Counted from the stretch's first letter, positions 17,346 to 26,327 are shown. The stretch: DNA of 64,000 nt from an uncultured Bacteroidales bacterium (GCA_902779125.1 CACZAC010000012.1:1-64000), one strand, 5' to 3'. The notes: generated by a model not told the origin, from the letters alone. Translations and numbers: made by a program.

Positions 17346-18569
17346 ATGAGAAAAACATTAATTTCGTTAATAAGTTTGGTATTCGCCTTGACATTAGGAG
17401 CTCAAAAAATTGAATTGACTGTTGAGCAGCATCTCGAGGATTATGACTATGCTGTAAAGTACATTGAGGATAACTACGCAGGATTTCCCAATAAAGTCGT
17501 TGATAGCACACGTGCTGACTATGAGTCAATGAAAACCCGTCTGCACGCTCAAGTTTCCAAAGGCGAACGCACGGGTTGGGACGCAGTCGCTGAATACACA
17601 GCATGGTTCAATGATTACCATACTAGTTTGTGCTTGATTGATGTGGATTCCTGCGGAAGGACTAGAGGAGCCTCTGATAAGTATAGACTTCAAACTCCTA
17701 TCCATTATGATGAATTGATGGGGGAATATCGCCCTCAGCCTGTCGCATGTAAAGTGACCGACAAAACTTTCTTAGTTCGATTCCCTTCGTGTTATGTAGA
17801 TATTGGCATGGAGTGGATTGAAGGCTCAATCAGTAAATTAATGGACTCTGGATGTGAAAATTTAATTCTGGATATCCGTGGCAACACCGGAGGCAGTGAT
17901 CTCTATTGGTATCCATATTGGAGGCTTTTGGCCGACCACGATGGCGAGATTTGTGATGTGGAATATAGAAATTCGTCGGCCTATCGTGACTCCTTGTTAC
18001 AAGAGCTGAGCTCCCAGGGTGTGCCTGGTGAAATTATTCAAGGTGTACAGTCGGTTTTCCCTATGTTGGAAAATATTCAATATGTTCCAGGCTTTATTGT
18101 GCGTCAATTCTTGGTGAAGTTAACCGGTAGTCAAGATTTTTCCTTTGCTCAGTTACAAAGCGTTCTCAACTCACTCGCTCATCCGGAATTGATTTCCGGC
18201 AAGGATAACATTCACCTTGAGCAGGTGAGCGACGCGGTACGCCGAGCAGCTTTAATCATTGATAACAGAGTGGCAAGTTCAGGAGAAGCACTGGTAGAGT
18301 GTTTAAAGGCGACAAGTAACCGCACTACTGTTTATGGCCGTGATAATACCGAGGGTTGTTTAGACTTTGCTAATTGTAACCAAGTGCCGATGCCCAATAG
18401 TGGCATTGATATCTCAGTGCCAATGTCACGTCGGGTGGGACTTCCCGAAACAGGCATTGACGCTACGGGTATCGCCCCCGACGTGCGCATCCCGTTGCCG
18501 CTGCCAGCCCGCTTGACCGACAACATCGACGAGTGGGTCATCTGGGTTGCCGAGCAACTGGAAAAGTAA
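17346..18569 (+). CDS. Exported S41-like peptidase, copy 2
   Basis: 407 residues from the ATG at 17346; an in-frame ATG at 17289 lies inside the previous gene and is rejected because the signal peptide MRKTLISLISLVFALTLGAQ starts here. S41 features are NLILDIRGNTGGSDLYW and RVASSGEALVECLKATS, with the nucleophile serine likely within ASSGE. Compared with copy 1 it has a longer helical insert between these motifs (LQELSSQGVPGEIIQGV and following). The C-terminus, from GIAPDVRIPLPLPARL onward, is the same as in copy 1. It is cotranscribed with copy 1 and probably has a related but different substrate. Confidence 0.8.
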   Translation: MRKTLISLISLVFALTLGAQKIELTVEQHLEDYDYAVKYIEDNYAGFPNKVVDSTRADYESMKTRLHAQVSKGERTGWDAVAEYTAWFNDYHTSLCLIDVDSCGRTRGASDKYRLQTPIHYDELMGEYRPQPVACKVTDKTFLVRFPSCYVDIGMEWIEGSISKLMDSGCENLILDIRGNTGGSDLYWYPYWRLLADHDGEICDVEYRNSSAYRDSLLQELSSQGVPGEIIQGVQSVFPMLENIQYVPGFIVRQFLVKLTGSQDFSFAQLQSVLNSLAHPELISGKDNIHLEQVSDAVRRAALIIDNRVASSGEALVECLKATSNRTTVYGRDNTEGCLDFANCNQVPMPNSGIDISVPMSRRVGLPETGIDATGIAPDVRIPLPLPARLTDNIDEWVIWVAEQLEK

Positions 18570-18602
18570 ATCACTCAATTTCCTGTGAAATAGCGTTTTA
18601 TC

Positions 18603-18632
18603 ATGATTATCATAAAATGATTATCATAAAAT
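18603..18632. repeat. Tandem 14-bp repeat, two copies
   Basis: ATGATTATCATAAA occurs twice in direct tandem, followed by AT. Each unit contains the near-palindrome ATGATTATCAT. It lies between copy 2 of the S41 genes and the dgt promoter. It could be an operator-like site or simple slippage. Confidence 0.5.
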
Positions 18633-18698
18633 AATAATTGGTAGAAATCAAAAAAATGTAATCTTGTAAAGGTGGTTTAAAGCCAGTTCGTGATAAAT

Positions 18699-18730
18699 TT
18701 TGCACTTTTGCGAAGAAAAGCGTAATTTTG
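18699..18730 (+). promoter_or_regulatory. Promoter of dgt, both elements present
   Basis: TTTG at 18699-18702, a 20-nt spacer, then TAATTTTG at 18723-18730: a textbook Bacteroidota sigma-ABfr promoter. The expected start of transcription is only about 12 nt before the dgt ATG at 18748, so the leader is very short. Confidence 0.75.
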
Positions 18731-18747
18731 TAAAAAATTTTATCACA

Positions 18748-20088
18748 ATGGCTATGCAACGCATGAATTGGGACCGATTGATTTCGGACAAACGATTGGG
18801 ACTGGAACATTACCATGACGACAAGGGAGGGGGAGTCAGGAGCGATTTTGAGCGCGACTATGACCGCCTGGTGTTCTCGTCGCCCTTCCGCCGCCTGCAG
18901 AACAAGACGCAGGTGTTTCCGCTGCCCGACAGCATTTTTGTACACAACCGATTGACACACAGCCTGGAAGTGTCGAGTGTGGGCAAGTCGATGGCGCGCG
19001 AGGTGGTTATCCGTCTCATGCCGCGCTACAAGGCTGAGCCGTGGGCCGAGAAACTACGTGATATCGGCGAAATCGTCGCTGCCGCCTGTCTGGCGCACGA
19101 CTTGGGCAACCCGCCGTTCGGCCATTCGGGCGAAAAGACCATCGGGGCATACTTCAGCGAGGGCCGTGGTCTGGAATTCAAGGACAAGTTCACCGTCGAG
19201 CAGTGGAACGACCTCATCCACTTTGAGGGCAACGCCAACTCGCTGCGTACCCTCGTTCACCAGTTCAAGGGACGTCGTCCTGGCGGTTTCGCGATGACCT
19301 ATTCGACGCTGGCCTCCATTGTCAAATACCCATACTCGTCGATGCATGCCGGCGAGAAGGGCAAATTCGGCTTTTTCACCACCGAGAAGGAAATCTTTGA
19401 GCGCATTGCCGACGAACTGGGCCTCATCCGGCTTGAAGAGGACCGTTACTGCCGTCATCCCCTCGTCTATATCGTCGAGGCTGCCGATGACATCTGCTAC
19501 CAGATTATGGACATCGAGGACGGTCACAAACTCAAAATCATCGGCACCGACGAGACCATCGACCTGCTGCTGGGCTTTTTCACCGAGGAACGCCAGGCCC
19601 ACCTGCGTGAACACATGGCGCGCGTCGCCGACCCTAACGAGAAGATTGCCTACCTGCGCTCCTGCATCGTGGGCTTGCTGGTGGAGCAGTGCGCCGCCGC
19701 CTTTGCCGCCCACGAGGACGAAATCATGGAGGGACGCTTCGGGAGCAGCCTCATCGACTGCATCGACCCGCTGCCCGCCGCTGCCTACCAGGCTTGTAGC
19801 ACGCTGGCGCGGGCACGCCTGTATCGAGCCAGCTACGTCCTTGACGTGGACCTGGCAGGTAACCGCATCATCAATCTGTTGCTCGATAAGCTCATCGAGG
19901 CGGTCATGCACCCCGAACGCAACTACTCCCAGTTGCTGATGAACAAGTTTCCGCAGCAGTACGACGTCTTCGCGCCCACGCTCTTTGAACAGGTCCAGGC
20001 CGTGCTCGACCACATCAGCGCCATGACCGACGTCTATGCCCTCAACCTCTACCGCCAGCTCAGCGGCATCTCCATCCCCACAGTATAA
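18748..20088 (+). CDS. dgt: Deoxyguanosinetriphosphate triphosphohydrolase (dGTPase-like)
   Basis: 446 residues from the ATG at 18748. The longer frame to 18700 would start upstream of the promoter -7 element and is rejected. The HD-domain metal ligands are visible: H71 in NRLTHSLEV, then H117-D118 in ACLAHDLGNPPFGHSGE, with the distal Asp in YIVEAADDICYQIMD. The N-terminal SSPFRRLQNKTQVFPL is typical of dGTPases. These enzymes hydrolyse dGTP (or other dNTPs) to nucleoside and triphosphate, controlling nucleotide pools and limiting phage replication in some species. It stands alone with its own promoter. Confidence 0.94.
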   Translation: MAMQRMNWDRLISDKRLGLEHYHDDKGGGVRSDFERDYDRLVFSSPFRRLQNKTQVFPLPDSIFVHNRLTHSLEVSSVGKSMAREVVIRLMPRYKAEPWAEKLRDIGEIVAAACLAHDLGNPPFGHSGEKTIGAYFSEGRGLEFKDKFTVEQWNDLIHFEGNANSLRTLVHQFKGRRPGGFAMTYSTLASIVKYPYSSMHAGEKGKFGFFTTEKEIFERIADELGLIRLEEDRYCRHPLVYIVEAADDICYQIMDIEDGHKLKIIGTDETIDLLLGFFTEERQAHLREHMARVADPNEKIAYLRSCIVGLLVEQCAAAFAAHEDEIMEGRFGSSLIDCIDPLPAAAYQACSTLARARLYRASYVLDVDLAGNRIINLLLDKLIEAVMHPERNYSQLLMNKFPQQYDVFAPTLFEQVQAVLDHISAMTDVYALNLYRQLSGISIPTV

Positions 20089-20129
20089 TCAATAGGCAAT
20101 GATATAGTTGTTGGCACAAACTCTGCGGG

Positions 20130-20212
20130 GCTAATGCGAATTACACGAATCAGACCAATTAACGCGAATTTTTAAGATTTTTCGTGAAATTCGTTTATTT
20201 AGCGAAATTAGC
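20130..20212. repeat. Hyphenated inverted repeat between convergent dgt and GH92 genes
   Basis: GCTAAT (20130-20135) pairs with ATTAGC (20207-20212), and ACGAAT pairs with ATTCGT (20189-20194), with AATTCGCG-like words between. The word mixture (GCGAATT, ACGAAT, TTAGCGAAATTAGC) is of a kind often seen in Bacteroidales intergenic repeats. It may help bidirectional termination. Confidence 0.45.
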
Positions 20213-20285
20213 ATTAAAAAACTTTCAGGGTCAACACCTATATCGTTCCCAATAAATAAGGGCTACGATGGCCTAGGGGCGTTTC

Positions 20286-22517
20286 TCACTCATGACAAAT
20301 TCCAGCGTTCCACCCGCCATGATGTCTTGATGCTTGAGTTTGAAACCATGTAGCCGCTTGCCGTTGAGGCGGATTTCCTTGACGTATATACCCTTGTCGC
20401 CCTTGCGGATGATGGTAAATGCGGATGATGGTAAATTCCTTGTCGCCAGCCAAGTGCAGCGTGGCACGCTGGAACAATGGCGTACCGGTGACATATTCGG
20501 CAGCGCCCGCATTGAAAGGATAGAAGCCTAATGCCGAGAAAATGTACCACGCCGACATCTGTCCGCAGTCATCGTTGCCGGCATAGCCTGCTGGAGTGGC
20601 ATTATAGAATTCGGTGCGCACTTGGTTGACCAGTTCTTGAGTGCGCCAGGGGCGACCGGCGAAGTTATAGAAATAGACGGTGTGGTGGCTGGGCTCGTTG
20701 CCGTGGGCATACTGGCCGATAAATGCCGAGGCATTGCCGTTAGTCTCACGGTTGGCGGTAGTGAGGCTGAAATTCTCATCCAATTTTTTCAGAAATGCTT
20801 TCTTGCCACCCATGAGCTCGATGAATAACTCGGGTTCCTGAGGCACAAACCACAGGTATTGCCAGGCGTTCCCCTCAATGAAGCTGTTGTCCTCATAGCT
20901 GAGCGGGTCAAATGGCTCTGCCCATTGCCCCTTGTCGTCACGTGCTCTGAAGAACCCCGTTTTTTCATCATACAGGTTTATAAAGTGAGTCGCCCTCTGG
21001 ATAAAGCGATAATAGTCGTCGGTGTACCCTAGACGCTTGGCAACGGCAGCGACGCACCAGTCGTCAAATGCCTGCTCCAGTGTGATGGAAACCGAAGACC
21101 TTTGCTTGTTGCAGGGCATGTAGCCCAGTTCGTCCCACAGGTCAAACGGCGAGTTGGTGTGCGGCCTTGTGCTACTCTCTACCATCGCTCGATAGGCTTT
21201 CTCAACATCGATGCCGGGCAGGTCGGCGAGAATGGCATCGGCGATGACAGGGATGGCATGGTTGCCTATCATGCAGTAGTTCTCTTGTCCCCACAGGTCC
21301 CAGATGGGCAGGTAGCCATAGGTGTCGTGATGGCGCACCATGTCGTTAACAAACTGTGCAGCAAGGTCGGGTTTGAGCAAGAGGTAAAGCGGATGCGCGG
21401 CGCGGAAGGTGTCCCACAGCGAGAATGTGGAGTGGTAACTCTGGCCCTTGGGCATCTGGCGCACCTCGTAGTTAGTGTCCATGTATCGGCCATCGACATC
21501 GCTCATGGTGTTGGGCTGCAACAACACGTGGTAGAGTCCGGTGTAGAAGATCTGCTTTTGCTCATCTGTGCCGTCAATATCGATGCATGACAACTGACGC
21601 TGCCACTCGTCGTGGGCTTGACGGACATATTGGTCAAAATCCCAGCCTAGGGCTTCGGCGGCGAGGTTTCTACGTGCTCCGTCGATATCGACCGCCGAGA
21701 GGGCGACCTTGACCGTCAATTGACTATCTCCTGCAGCATCAAACGACAGGGCGCAACGCAGCGTGCGTCCGTTGATTACCGTAGCATCACCCACTGTGCG
21801 CGTGCCGTCCATGAGCAGGTGCCCGGTGATGGGACGGGAAAATTCGGCGCGGAAATAGACTTTGCGCAGCTTGGCCCAGCCGGTGATGACGCGGTAGCCT
21901 TCTACCGTGTGGTCATCGACAAGGCGGAGTTGGGCTTGGATGATGTCATAACTGCGGCGCCCGCTATAATAGGCCTGGCCGCGAAAGGTGGAGTGGTCGA
22001 GGTCAAGGATGACCTGTTGCGGCTTCCCTTGGGGGAAAGTATAGCGGTGGATGCCAGCACGGGTGGTAGCGCTGAGCTCGGCTTTCACTCCGCTTTCCTG
22101 AAGTACAACCATGTAGTATCCAGGAGATGCCGCTTCTTGCTCGTGTGAAAACGTCTGCCCAAAGTTGCCTGTCGCCAGATACTCTGGAGTCACATTCCAG
22201 GCTACTGGCATGAGCGAGACGTCAAACAGGTCGGTACAGCCTGTGCCGCTCAAGTGGGTGTGGGATATGGCGTAGATGCTGTCACGGTTGTAGTCATAGC
22301 CCGAGCAGGGATCCCAGGTCACCATCTGTTCGGTGTCGGGACTCACCTGCACCATTCCCTGTGGCATCGTGGCTCCGGGGAACGTGCTGCCGCTCAAGGC
22401 GCCGGTGGCATCGGTCTGCGTGCCGATAAACGGATTGACATATTGGGTGTAATCGGTTGTGGTGGCTTGGAGCAGCAATGTGCTCCACAGGGCTAAGAGT
22501 AAGATAGGCTGTTTCAT
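20286..22517 (-). CDS. GH92 alpha-1,2-mannosidase, 3' end frameshifted
   Basis: About 743 residues from the ATG at 22517; an upstream ATG at 22547 precedes the signal peptide MKQPILLLALWSTLLLQA and is not used here. GH92 hallmarks are DYTQYVNPFIGTQTDATGALSGSTFPGA, YAISHTHLSGTGCTDLFDVSLMP, WDTFRAAHPLYLLLKPDLAAQFVNDM, GYLPIWDLWGQENYCMIGNHAIPVIADAI and GNDDCGQMSAWYIFSALGFYPFNAG. Calcium-dependent GH92 enzymes trim alpha-mannose from N-glycans. A 16-bp tandem duplication at 20405-20436 shifts the frame after FTIIR. The frame that continues to a stop at 20273 carries the proper ending (KGDKGIYVKEIRLNGKRLHGF...LEFVMSEKRP). Without the duplication the gene would be 20273-22517 and intact. Confidence 0.9.
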   Translation of the reverse strand: MKQPILLLALWSTLLLQATTTDYTQYVNPFIGTQTDATGALSGSTFPGATMPQGMVQVSPDTEQMVTWDPCSGYDYNRDSIYAISHTHLSGTGCTDLFDVSLMPVAWNVTPEYLATGNFGQTFSHEQEAASPGYYMVVLQESGVKAELSATTRAGIHRYTFPQGKPQQVILDLDHSTFRGQAYYSGRRSYDIIQAQLRLVDDHTVEGYRVITGWAKLRKVYFRAEFSRPITGHLLMDGTRTVGDATVINGRTLRCALSFDAAGDSQLTVKVALSAVDIDGARRNLAAEALGWDFDQYVRQAHDEWQRQLSCIDIDGTDEQKQIFYTGLYHVLLQPNTMSDVDGRYMDTNYEVRQMPKGQSYHSTFSLWDTFRAAHPLYLLLKPDLAAQFVNDMVRHHDTYGYLPIWDLWGQENYCMIGNHAIPVIADAILADLPGIDVEKAYRAMVESSTRPHTNSPFDLWDELGYMPCNKQRSSVSITLEQAFDDWCVAAVAKRLGYTDDYYRFIQRATHFINLYDEKTGFFRARDDKGQWAEPFDPLSYEDNSFIEGNAWQYLWFVPQEPELFIELMGGKKAFLKKLDENFSLTTANRETNGNASAFIGQYAHGNEPSHHTVYFYNFAGRPWRTQELVNQVRTEFYNATPAGYAGNDDCGQMSAWYIFSALGFYPFNAGAAEYVTGTPLFQRATLHLAGDKEFTIIRIYHHPQGRQGYIRQGNPPQRQAATWFQTQASRHHGGWNAGICHE
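20405..20436. repeat. 16-bp tandem duplication causing the GH92 frameshift
   Basis: GCGGATGATGGTAAAT is present twice, head to tail (20405-20420 and 20421-20436). Removing one copy restores the reading frame between FTIIR and KGDKG. The unit length is not a multiple of three. Confidence 0.9.
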
Positions 22518-22587
22518 ATATCGATAGGGTTGCAGTTGGATTCTCACATTTTGGTTACAAAATTAAAAAAAAACCGCAGCTTTTTAG

Positions 22588-22595
22588 TAATTTTG
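22588..22595 (+). promoter_or_regulatory. -7 promoter element for hflX
   Basis: TAATTTTG fits TAnnTTTG and lies 91 nt before the hflX ATG at 22687. No TTTG was found at the usual distance upstream. The 90-nt leader has no recognised structure. Confidence 0.45.
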
Positions 22596-22686
22596 CACCA
22601 AAATTTGTGCAAGCCGAACACCATAAAGTTCGCTTTAAAGGTTGAGGCGCCGCCAAATTTATCCAAATAATGAAAAATGTGACTTT

Positions 22687-23931
22687 ATGGGACTGATTGA
22701 CGACAGTAAACGCATCAACGAAATAGATACTCAAGAGGAACGCGCCATCCTCGTGGGACTGATTACCCCCCAGCAGGGCGAAGCCAAGGCCAAAGAATAC
22801 CTCGACGAACTAGAATTCCTCGCCGAGACGGCAGGCGCCGTCACCGTGCGCACTTTTCTGCAGCGGTGCGACGGCCCCAACAGCACGTCCTACGTCGGCA
22901 AGGGCAAACTCGAAGAAATTGTCGATTTTGTCGAGAACAACGACATCAGCCTTGTCATCTTTGACGACGACCTCACACCCAAGCAGATTGCCTTCATCGA
23001 GAAGGCCGTCAAGGTCAAGACGCTCGACCGCACGAGCCTTATCCTCGACATCTTTGCTAAGCGCGCACAGACCGCCAGCGCCAAGATGCAGGTCGAACTG
23101 GCGCAGTACCAGTACCTGCTGCCGCGATTGACGGGTATGTGGACCCACCTCGAGCGTCAGCGAGGCGGTATCGGTATGCGTGGTCCCGGTGAAACGCAGA
23201 TAGAGACCGACCGCCGTATTGTCAAGACCAAAATCTCCTTGCTCAAGGAGAAACTCGCACAGCTCGATAAGCAGAAGGTCACCCAGCGCAAGAACCGAGG
23301 CAAACTCACCCGCATCGCCCTCGTGGGCTACACCAACGTGGGCAAATCCACGCTGATGAACGTCCTGAGCAAGAGCGAGGTGTTTGCCGAGAATAAACTC
23401 TTTGCCACGCTCGACACCACTGTCCGCAAGGTGGTCATTTCCAATCTGCCTTTCCTGCTGACAGATACCGTCGGCTTTATCCGCAAGCTGCCCACCCATC
23501 TGGTCGAGTCGTTCAAGAGCACCCTCGACGAGGTGCGCGACAGCGACATCCTCGTCCATGTGGTCGATATCTCGCATCCCCAGTTCGAGGAGCAAATCGA
23601 GGTCGTGAACCGCACCCTGCAGGAGGTGTGCGATGCCGGTGACAAGGAGATGATTATGGTCTTCAACAAGATTGACCAGTTCACCCATGTTCCCAAGGAT
23701 GAGGATGACCTCACTCCCCGTCTGCGCGAGAACATCCCCCTCGAGGAACTCCAGGAGACCTGGATGGCACGCATGGGCGACAACTGTGTCTTCATCAGCG
23801 CCAAAAAGCAGCAGAACATCGATGCCCTTAAGAAACTGCTCTACAACAAGGCCAAGGCTGTCCACACCGCCCGCTTCCCTTACAACGACTTCCTCTTCCA
23901 AACCTACGACGACCTCACCGACGACGAGTAA
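22687..23931 (+). CDS. hflX: GTPase HflX
   Basis: 414 residues from the ATG at 22687. The N-terminal nucleotide-binding HflX domain has EFLAETAGAVTVRTFLQRCDGPNSTSYVGKGKLEEI, and the glycine-rich linker is RQRGGIGMRGPGETQIETDRR. The G domain shows GYTNVGKST (214-222), DTVGFIRKLP and NKID. HflX binds the 50S subunit and splits stalled ribosomes, mainly under heat stress. The C-terminal tail YNDFLFQTYDDLTDDE matters here, because its coding DNA is duplicated at 25018-25068 beyond the next gene. The gene is intact and divergent from GH92. Confidence 0.95.
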   Translation: MGLIDDSKRINEIDTQEERAILVGLITPQQGEAKAKEYLDELEFLAETAGAVTVRTFLQRCDGPNSTSYVGKGKLEEIVDFVENNDISLVIFDDDLTPKQIAFIEKAVKVKTLDRTSLILDIFAKRAQTASAKMQVELAQYQYLLPRLTGMWTHLERQRGGIGMRGPGETQIETDRRIVKTKISLLKEKLAQLDKQKVTQRKNRGKLTRIALVGYTNVGKSTLMNVLSKSEVFAENKLFATLDTTVRKVVISNLPFLLTDTVGFIRKLPTHLVESFKSTLDEVRDSDILVHVVDISHPQFEEQIEVVNRTLQEVCDAGDKEMIMVFNKIDQFTHVPKDEDDLTPRLRENIPLEELQETWMARMGDNCVFISAKKQQNIDALKKLLYNKAKAVHTARFPYNDFLFQTYDDLTDDE

Positions 23932-23975
23932 CTTTTTTTCTTGAAATGAAATAAACCAATTATTGTGAAAACAAA

Positions 23976-24998
23976 ATGATGTCCTCTAAATATCATTTAT
24001 CCAATAGAGTTTGTAGTATTGACTTCGTAAAAGGGATTGCTGCTATTCTCATAGTATGTCTTCATTGTTTTAGACTGGATGCAATTGATGGTCTGATTCA
24101 TATTATTGCCAAACTGAGTGTTCCAGTTTTTTTTATAATTACTGGATATTATCTACCTGATATGATGAGTTCAGGACGCTTATCAATACATATAAGAAAA
24201 ATATTAAAAATTACTGTTCTTAGTATCCTGTTATATGCCTTTTTATATGTTATTGATCCAAGTAAAGGCGGAATACTAAATGCACTTATTACTGTTTTTA
24301 AGTCCTGTTCCTCAGCAATAACTAGTCTTCTGCTTGGAAGAGTGCCTATTGATGTAAATGCTGGACACTTATGGTATTTAGTATCAATCTTGTACATTCT
24401 TGTTTTTTTCTCTTTTTTTGCAAAAAAGGAAAGTATAAAAAAGCTATATTTCTGTATACCAATATTGTTTTTTATTGGATACTTAATAAGTTCAGTAGTG
24501 GATGGGCTTGATGGAAATTCAAGGAAGTTTTATCAGAATTACTTATTTATTGGTTTGCCTTATGTCTTATTGGGTAGTTTCATTCATGAGAATAATGACA
24601 AAATTATTATAAGTAATAGAAAGTTAGGCATATTGTTTATTATTCTTTTTTTTGTTTATTTAGCCGAATTGGGCCTCTATTATATAGTGGGTGTTGAGAT
24701 ACATAGAGAACACTATTTGTCAATTATTCCGCTCGTATGTATAGTCTTAATTTGGGCTATTAATAACCCGAATTTTGGCTATAATAATTGGATTTCAAGA
24801 ATCGGTAAAGATTATTCTCTATACATTTATATTTTTCATTATTATATCGTTTCAAAATTATGGGGACTAATGCCTCATAATTCTGTGTTGTCATCAAAAA
24901 TAATGATGTTGTTATCTATAGTGTTAAGTGTCGCTTCTGCGTTTTTATTCTTGAGATTAAAATCCATTATAAAAACATTGAAAAAAAAGACCGTTTAG
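23976..24998 (+). CDS. Membrane acyltransferase (acyltransferase 3 family), copy A
   Basis: 340 residues, almost all hydrophobic with about ten membrane segments. The family N-terminus is RVCSIDFVKGIAAILIVCLHCFRL, with the conserved histidine within CLHC, then SVPVFFIITGYYLP. Acyltransferase 3 proteins move acyl groups, usually acetyl, onto lipopolysaccharide O-antigen, capsule or other glycans. The base composition is strikingly AT-rich against the GC-richer genes on both sides, suggesting horizontal origin. It starts 44 nt after hflX and is followed by a relic of the hflX 3' end. Start choice between ATG 23976 and 23979 is open. Confidence 0.88.
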   Translation: MMSSKYHLSNRVCSIDFVKGIAAILIVCLHCFRLDAIDGLIHIIAKLSVPVFFIITGYYLPDMMSSGRLSIHIRKILKITVLSILLYAFLYVIDPSKGGILNALITVFKSCSSAITSLLLGRVPIDVNAGHLWYLVSILYILVFFSFFAKKESIKKLYFCIPILFFIGYLISSVVDGLDGNSRKFYQNYLFIGLPYVLLGSFIHENNDKIIISNRKLGILFIILFFVYLAELGLYYIVGVEIHREHYLSIIPLVCIVLIWAINNPNFGYNNWISRIGKDYSLYIYIFHYYIVSKLWGLMPHNSVLSSKIMMLLSIVLSVASAFLFLRLKSIIKTLKKKTV

Positions 24999-25017
24999 AT
25001 TATCTCTCACTTGTGGT

Positions 25018-25068
25018 TACAACGCCTTTCTCTTCCAGACCTATGACGACCTTACCGACGACGAATAA
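25018..25068 (+). repeat. Relic duplicate of the hflX 3' end
   Basis: These 51 bp match hflX 23881-23931 at 45 of 51 positions and would read YNAFLFQTYDDLTDDE-stop. Five of the six differences are synonymous in the hflX frame, so the copy diverged while under coding selection in another hflX allele. It has no start or upstream coding part here. Confidence 0.85.
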
Positions 25069-25125
25069 TCTTCTAAAAGGTGCATTGTTTTCTAAATCAG
25101 TAGTGATGCACGCTTTTATTATGTT

Positions 25126-26184
25126 ATGAACCAATCTGCATTAAACCATAGAATATTATCATTTGATGTCCTACGAATTATAGCAGCGTTTGCTGTAGTG
25201 ATGCTGCATGTTTCGGCTGGGAGATTTGAAAATTGTTTTCCCTCATATGAATGGGAAATAACTAATATATATGCATCAATCGTACGATGGGGTGTGCCGA
25301 TATTTGTAATGATTTCAGGTGCCTTGTTCTTGAATCATGATAAGAAGATTAGCATCAAAAAACTCTATACCAAGAACCTTTTTCGTATTATTTACATCTT
25401 TATATTCTGGTCATTATGCTATGCTTTGTGTGATTCGATAATTAATAACAGTTTTAATTTATTAGATATCATAAGGTTAACATTAAAGGGACCAATCCAT
25501 CTCTGGTTTCTAAAGATGCTAATTGGTTTATACATAGCAGTTCCAATCTTAAGAGCGGTTACTCAGGAAAAACGTTTAGAAGAGTACTTTATCCTTATTG
25601 CAATTCTAACAGCATTCATTATTCCTATGCTCATTACTGCCATCGGCTTGTTTGATGAAAAAGTTGGAGAAAGTGTTCAAAAGTATTATGACGTATTCAG
25701 AATAAGAATTGCTTCAGATTATGTGGGTTTTTTTGTTCTTGGCCATTATCTTTATAACTATCAATTGAGTAATGTCCTAAAGAGATTTATTTTTCTAATG
25801 GCTTTATTGAGTGCGATTCTTGTAATCCTTCTCACTCATTGGCATTCACATTATATTGGGGAACCAAGTGAAGTGTTCTATCATACCAGTCATAATTTAT
25901 TTATATTGTTTGAATCCATGGCGATTTTTTTGATAATTAACCAGATGAATGTTCCTTTGAATTATTCTTCTATAATAGTCAGGTTGTCAAATCTTACGCT
26001 AGGTGTCTACCTCATTCACATGTTGCTTTATCGCATGGCATATTACATATTTGGGATTAATACATTATCATCATTTAATCCGTATTTTTTTATTCCTTGT
26101 TATAGTTTGATTATTTTTGCGGCAAGTTGTCTGGTTGTCTTTTTATTAAAAAAGATACCGATTATTAAAAAGTTTATAATGTAA
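25126..26184 (+). CDS. Membrane acyltransferase (acyltransferase 3 family), copy B
   Basis: 352 residues with about ten membrane segments. The N-terminus has RILSFDVLRIIAAFAVVMLHVSAG, the family's catalytic-histidine region (MLHVS), then WGVPIFVMISGALFLNHDKK. Later motifs include GPIHLWFLKMLIGLYIAVPILR and LTLGVYLIHMLLYRM. It is typical of O-acetyltransferases modifying surface polysaccharide. It is only distantly related to copy A, and likewise AT-rich, so both may have arrived in one or two transfers. Its stop codon overlaps the ATG of a small frame ending at 26327. Confidence 0.88.
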   Translation: MNQSALNHRILSFDVLRIIAAFAVVMLHVSAGRFENCFPSYEWEITNIYASIVRWGVPIFVMISGALFLNHDKKISIKKLYTKNLFRIIYIFIFWSLCYALCDSIINNSFNLLDIIRLTLKGPIHLWFLKMLIGLYIAVPILRAVTQEKRLEEYFILIAILTAFIIPMLITAIGLFDEKVGESVQKYYDVFRIRIASDYVGFFVLGHYLYNYQLSNVLKRFIFLMALLSAILVILLTHWHSHYIGEPSEVFYHTSHNLFILFESMAIFLIINQMNVPLNYSSIIVRLSNLTLGVYLIHMLLYRMAYYIFGINTLSSFNPYFFIPCYSLIIFAASCLVVFLLKKIPIIKKFIM

Positions 26185-26327
26185 TGGATATCTGCTGGAA
26201 TGATTTGGCTATTGTTTTTGATTTGGATGTACTAGAGTCAAACAAAGTCAGAAACAACCTAGCTAAAGATATCGAAGAACAGTTTTTTATCAGAGCCAAT
26301 CAGCAACAGACCTGCGACGACGAATAA
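26184..26327 (+). CDS. Small frame overlapping the acyltransferase stop, unknown
   Basis: 47 codons from ATG 26184 (which shares an A with the preceding TAA) to TAA 26325-26327. The peptide contains NDLAIVFDLDVLESNKVRNN and KDIEEQFFIRANQQ and ends QTCDDE. The first part could be a fragment of a larger protein. The last codons (CAGACCT..CGACGACGAATAA) resemble the end of hflX with a short internal loss. No function is claimed; it may be a relic rather than a gene. Confidence 0.3.
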   Translation: MDICWNDLAIVFDLDVLESNKVRNNLAKDIEEQFFIRANQQQTCDDE

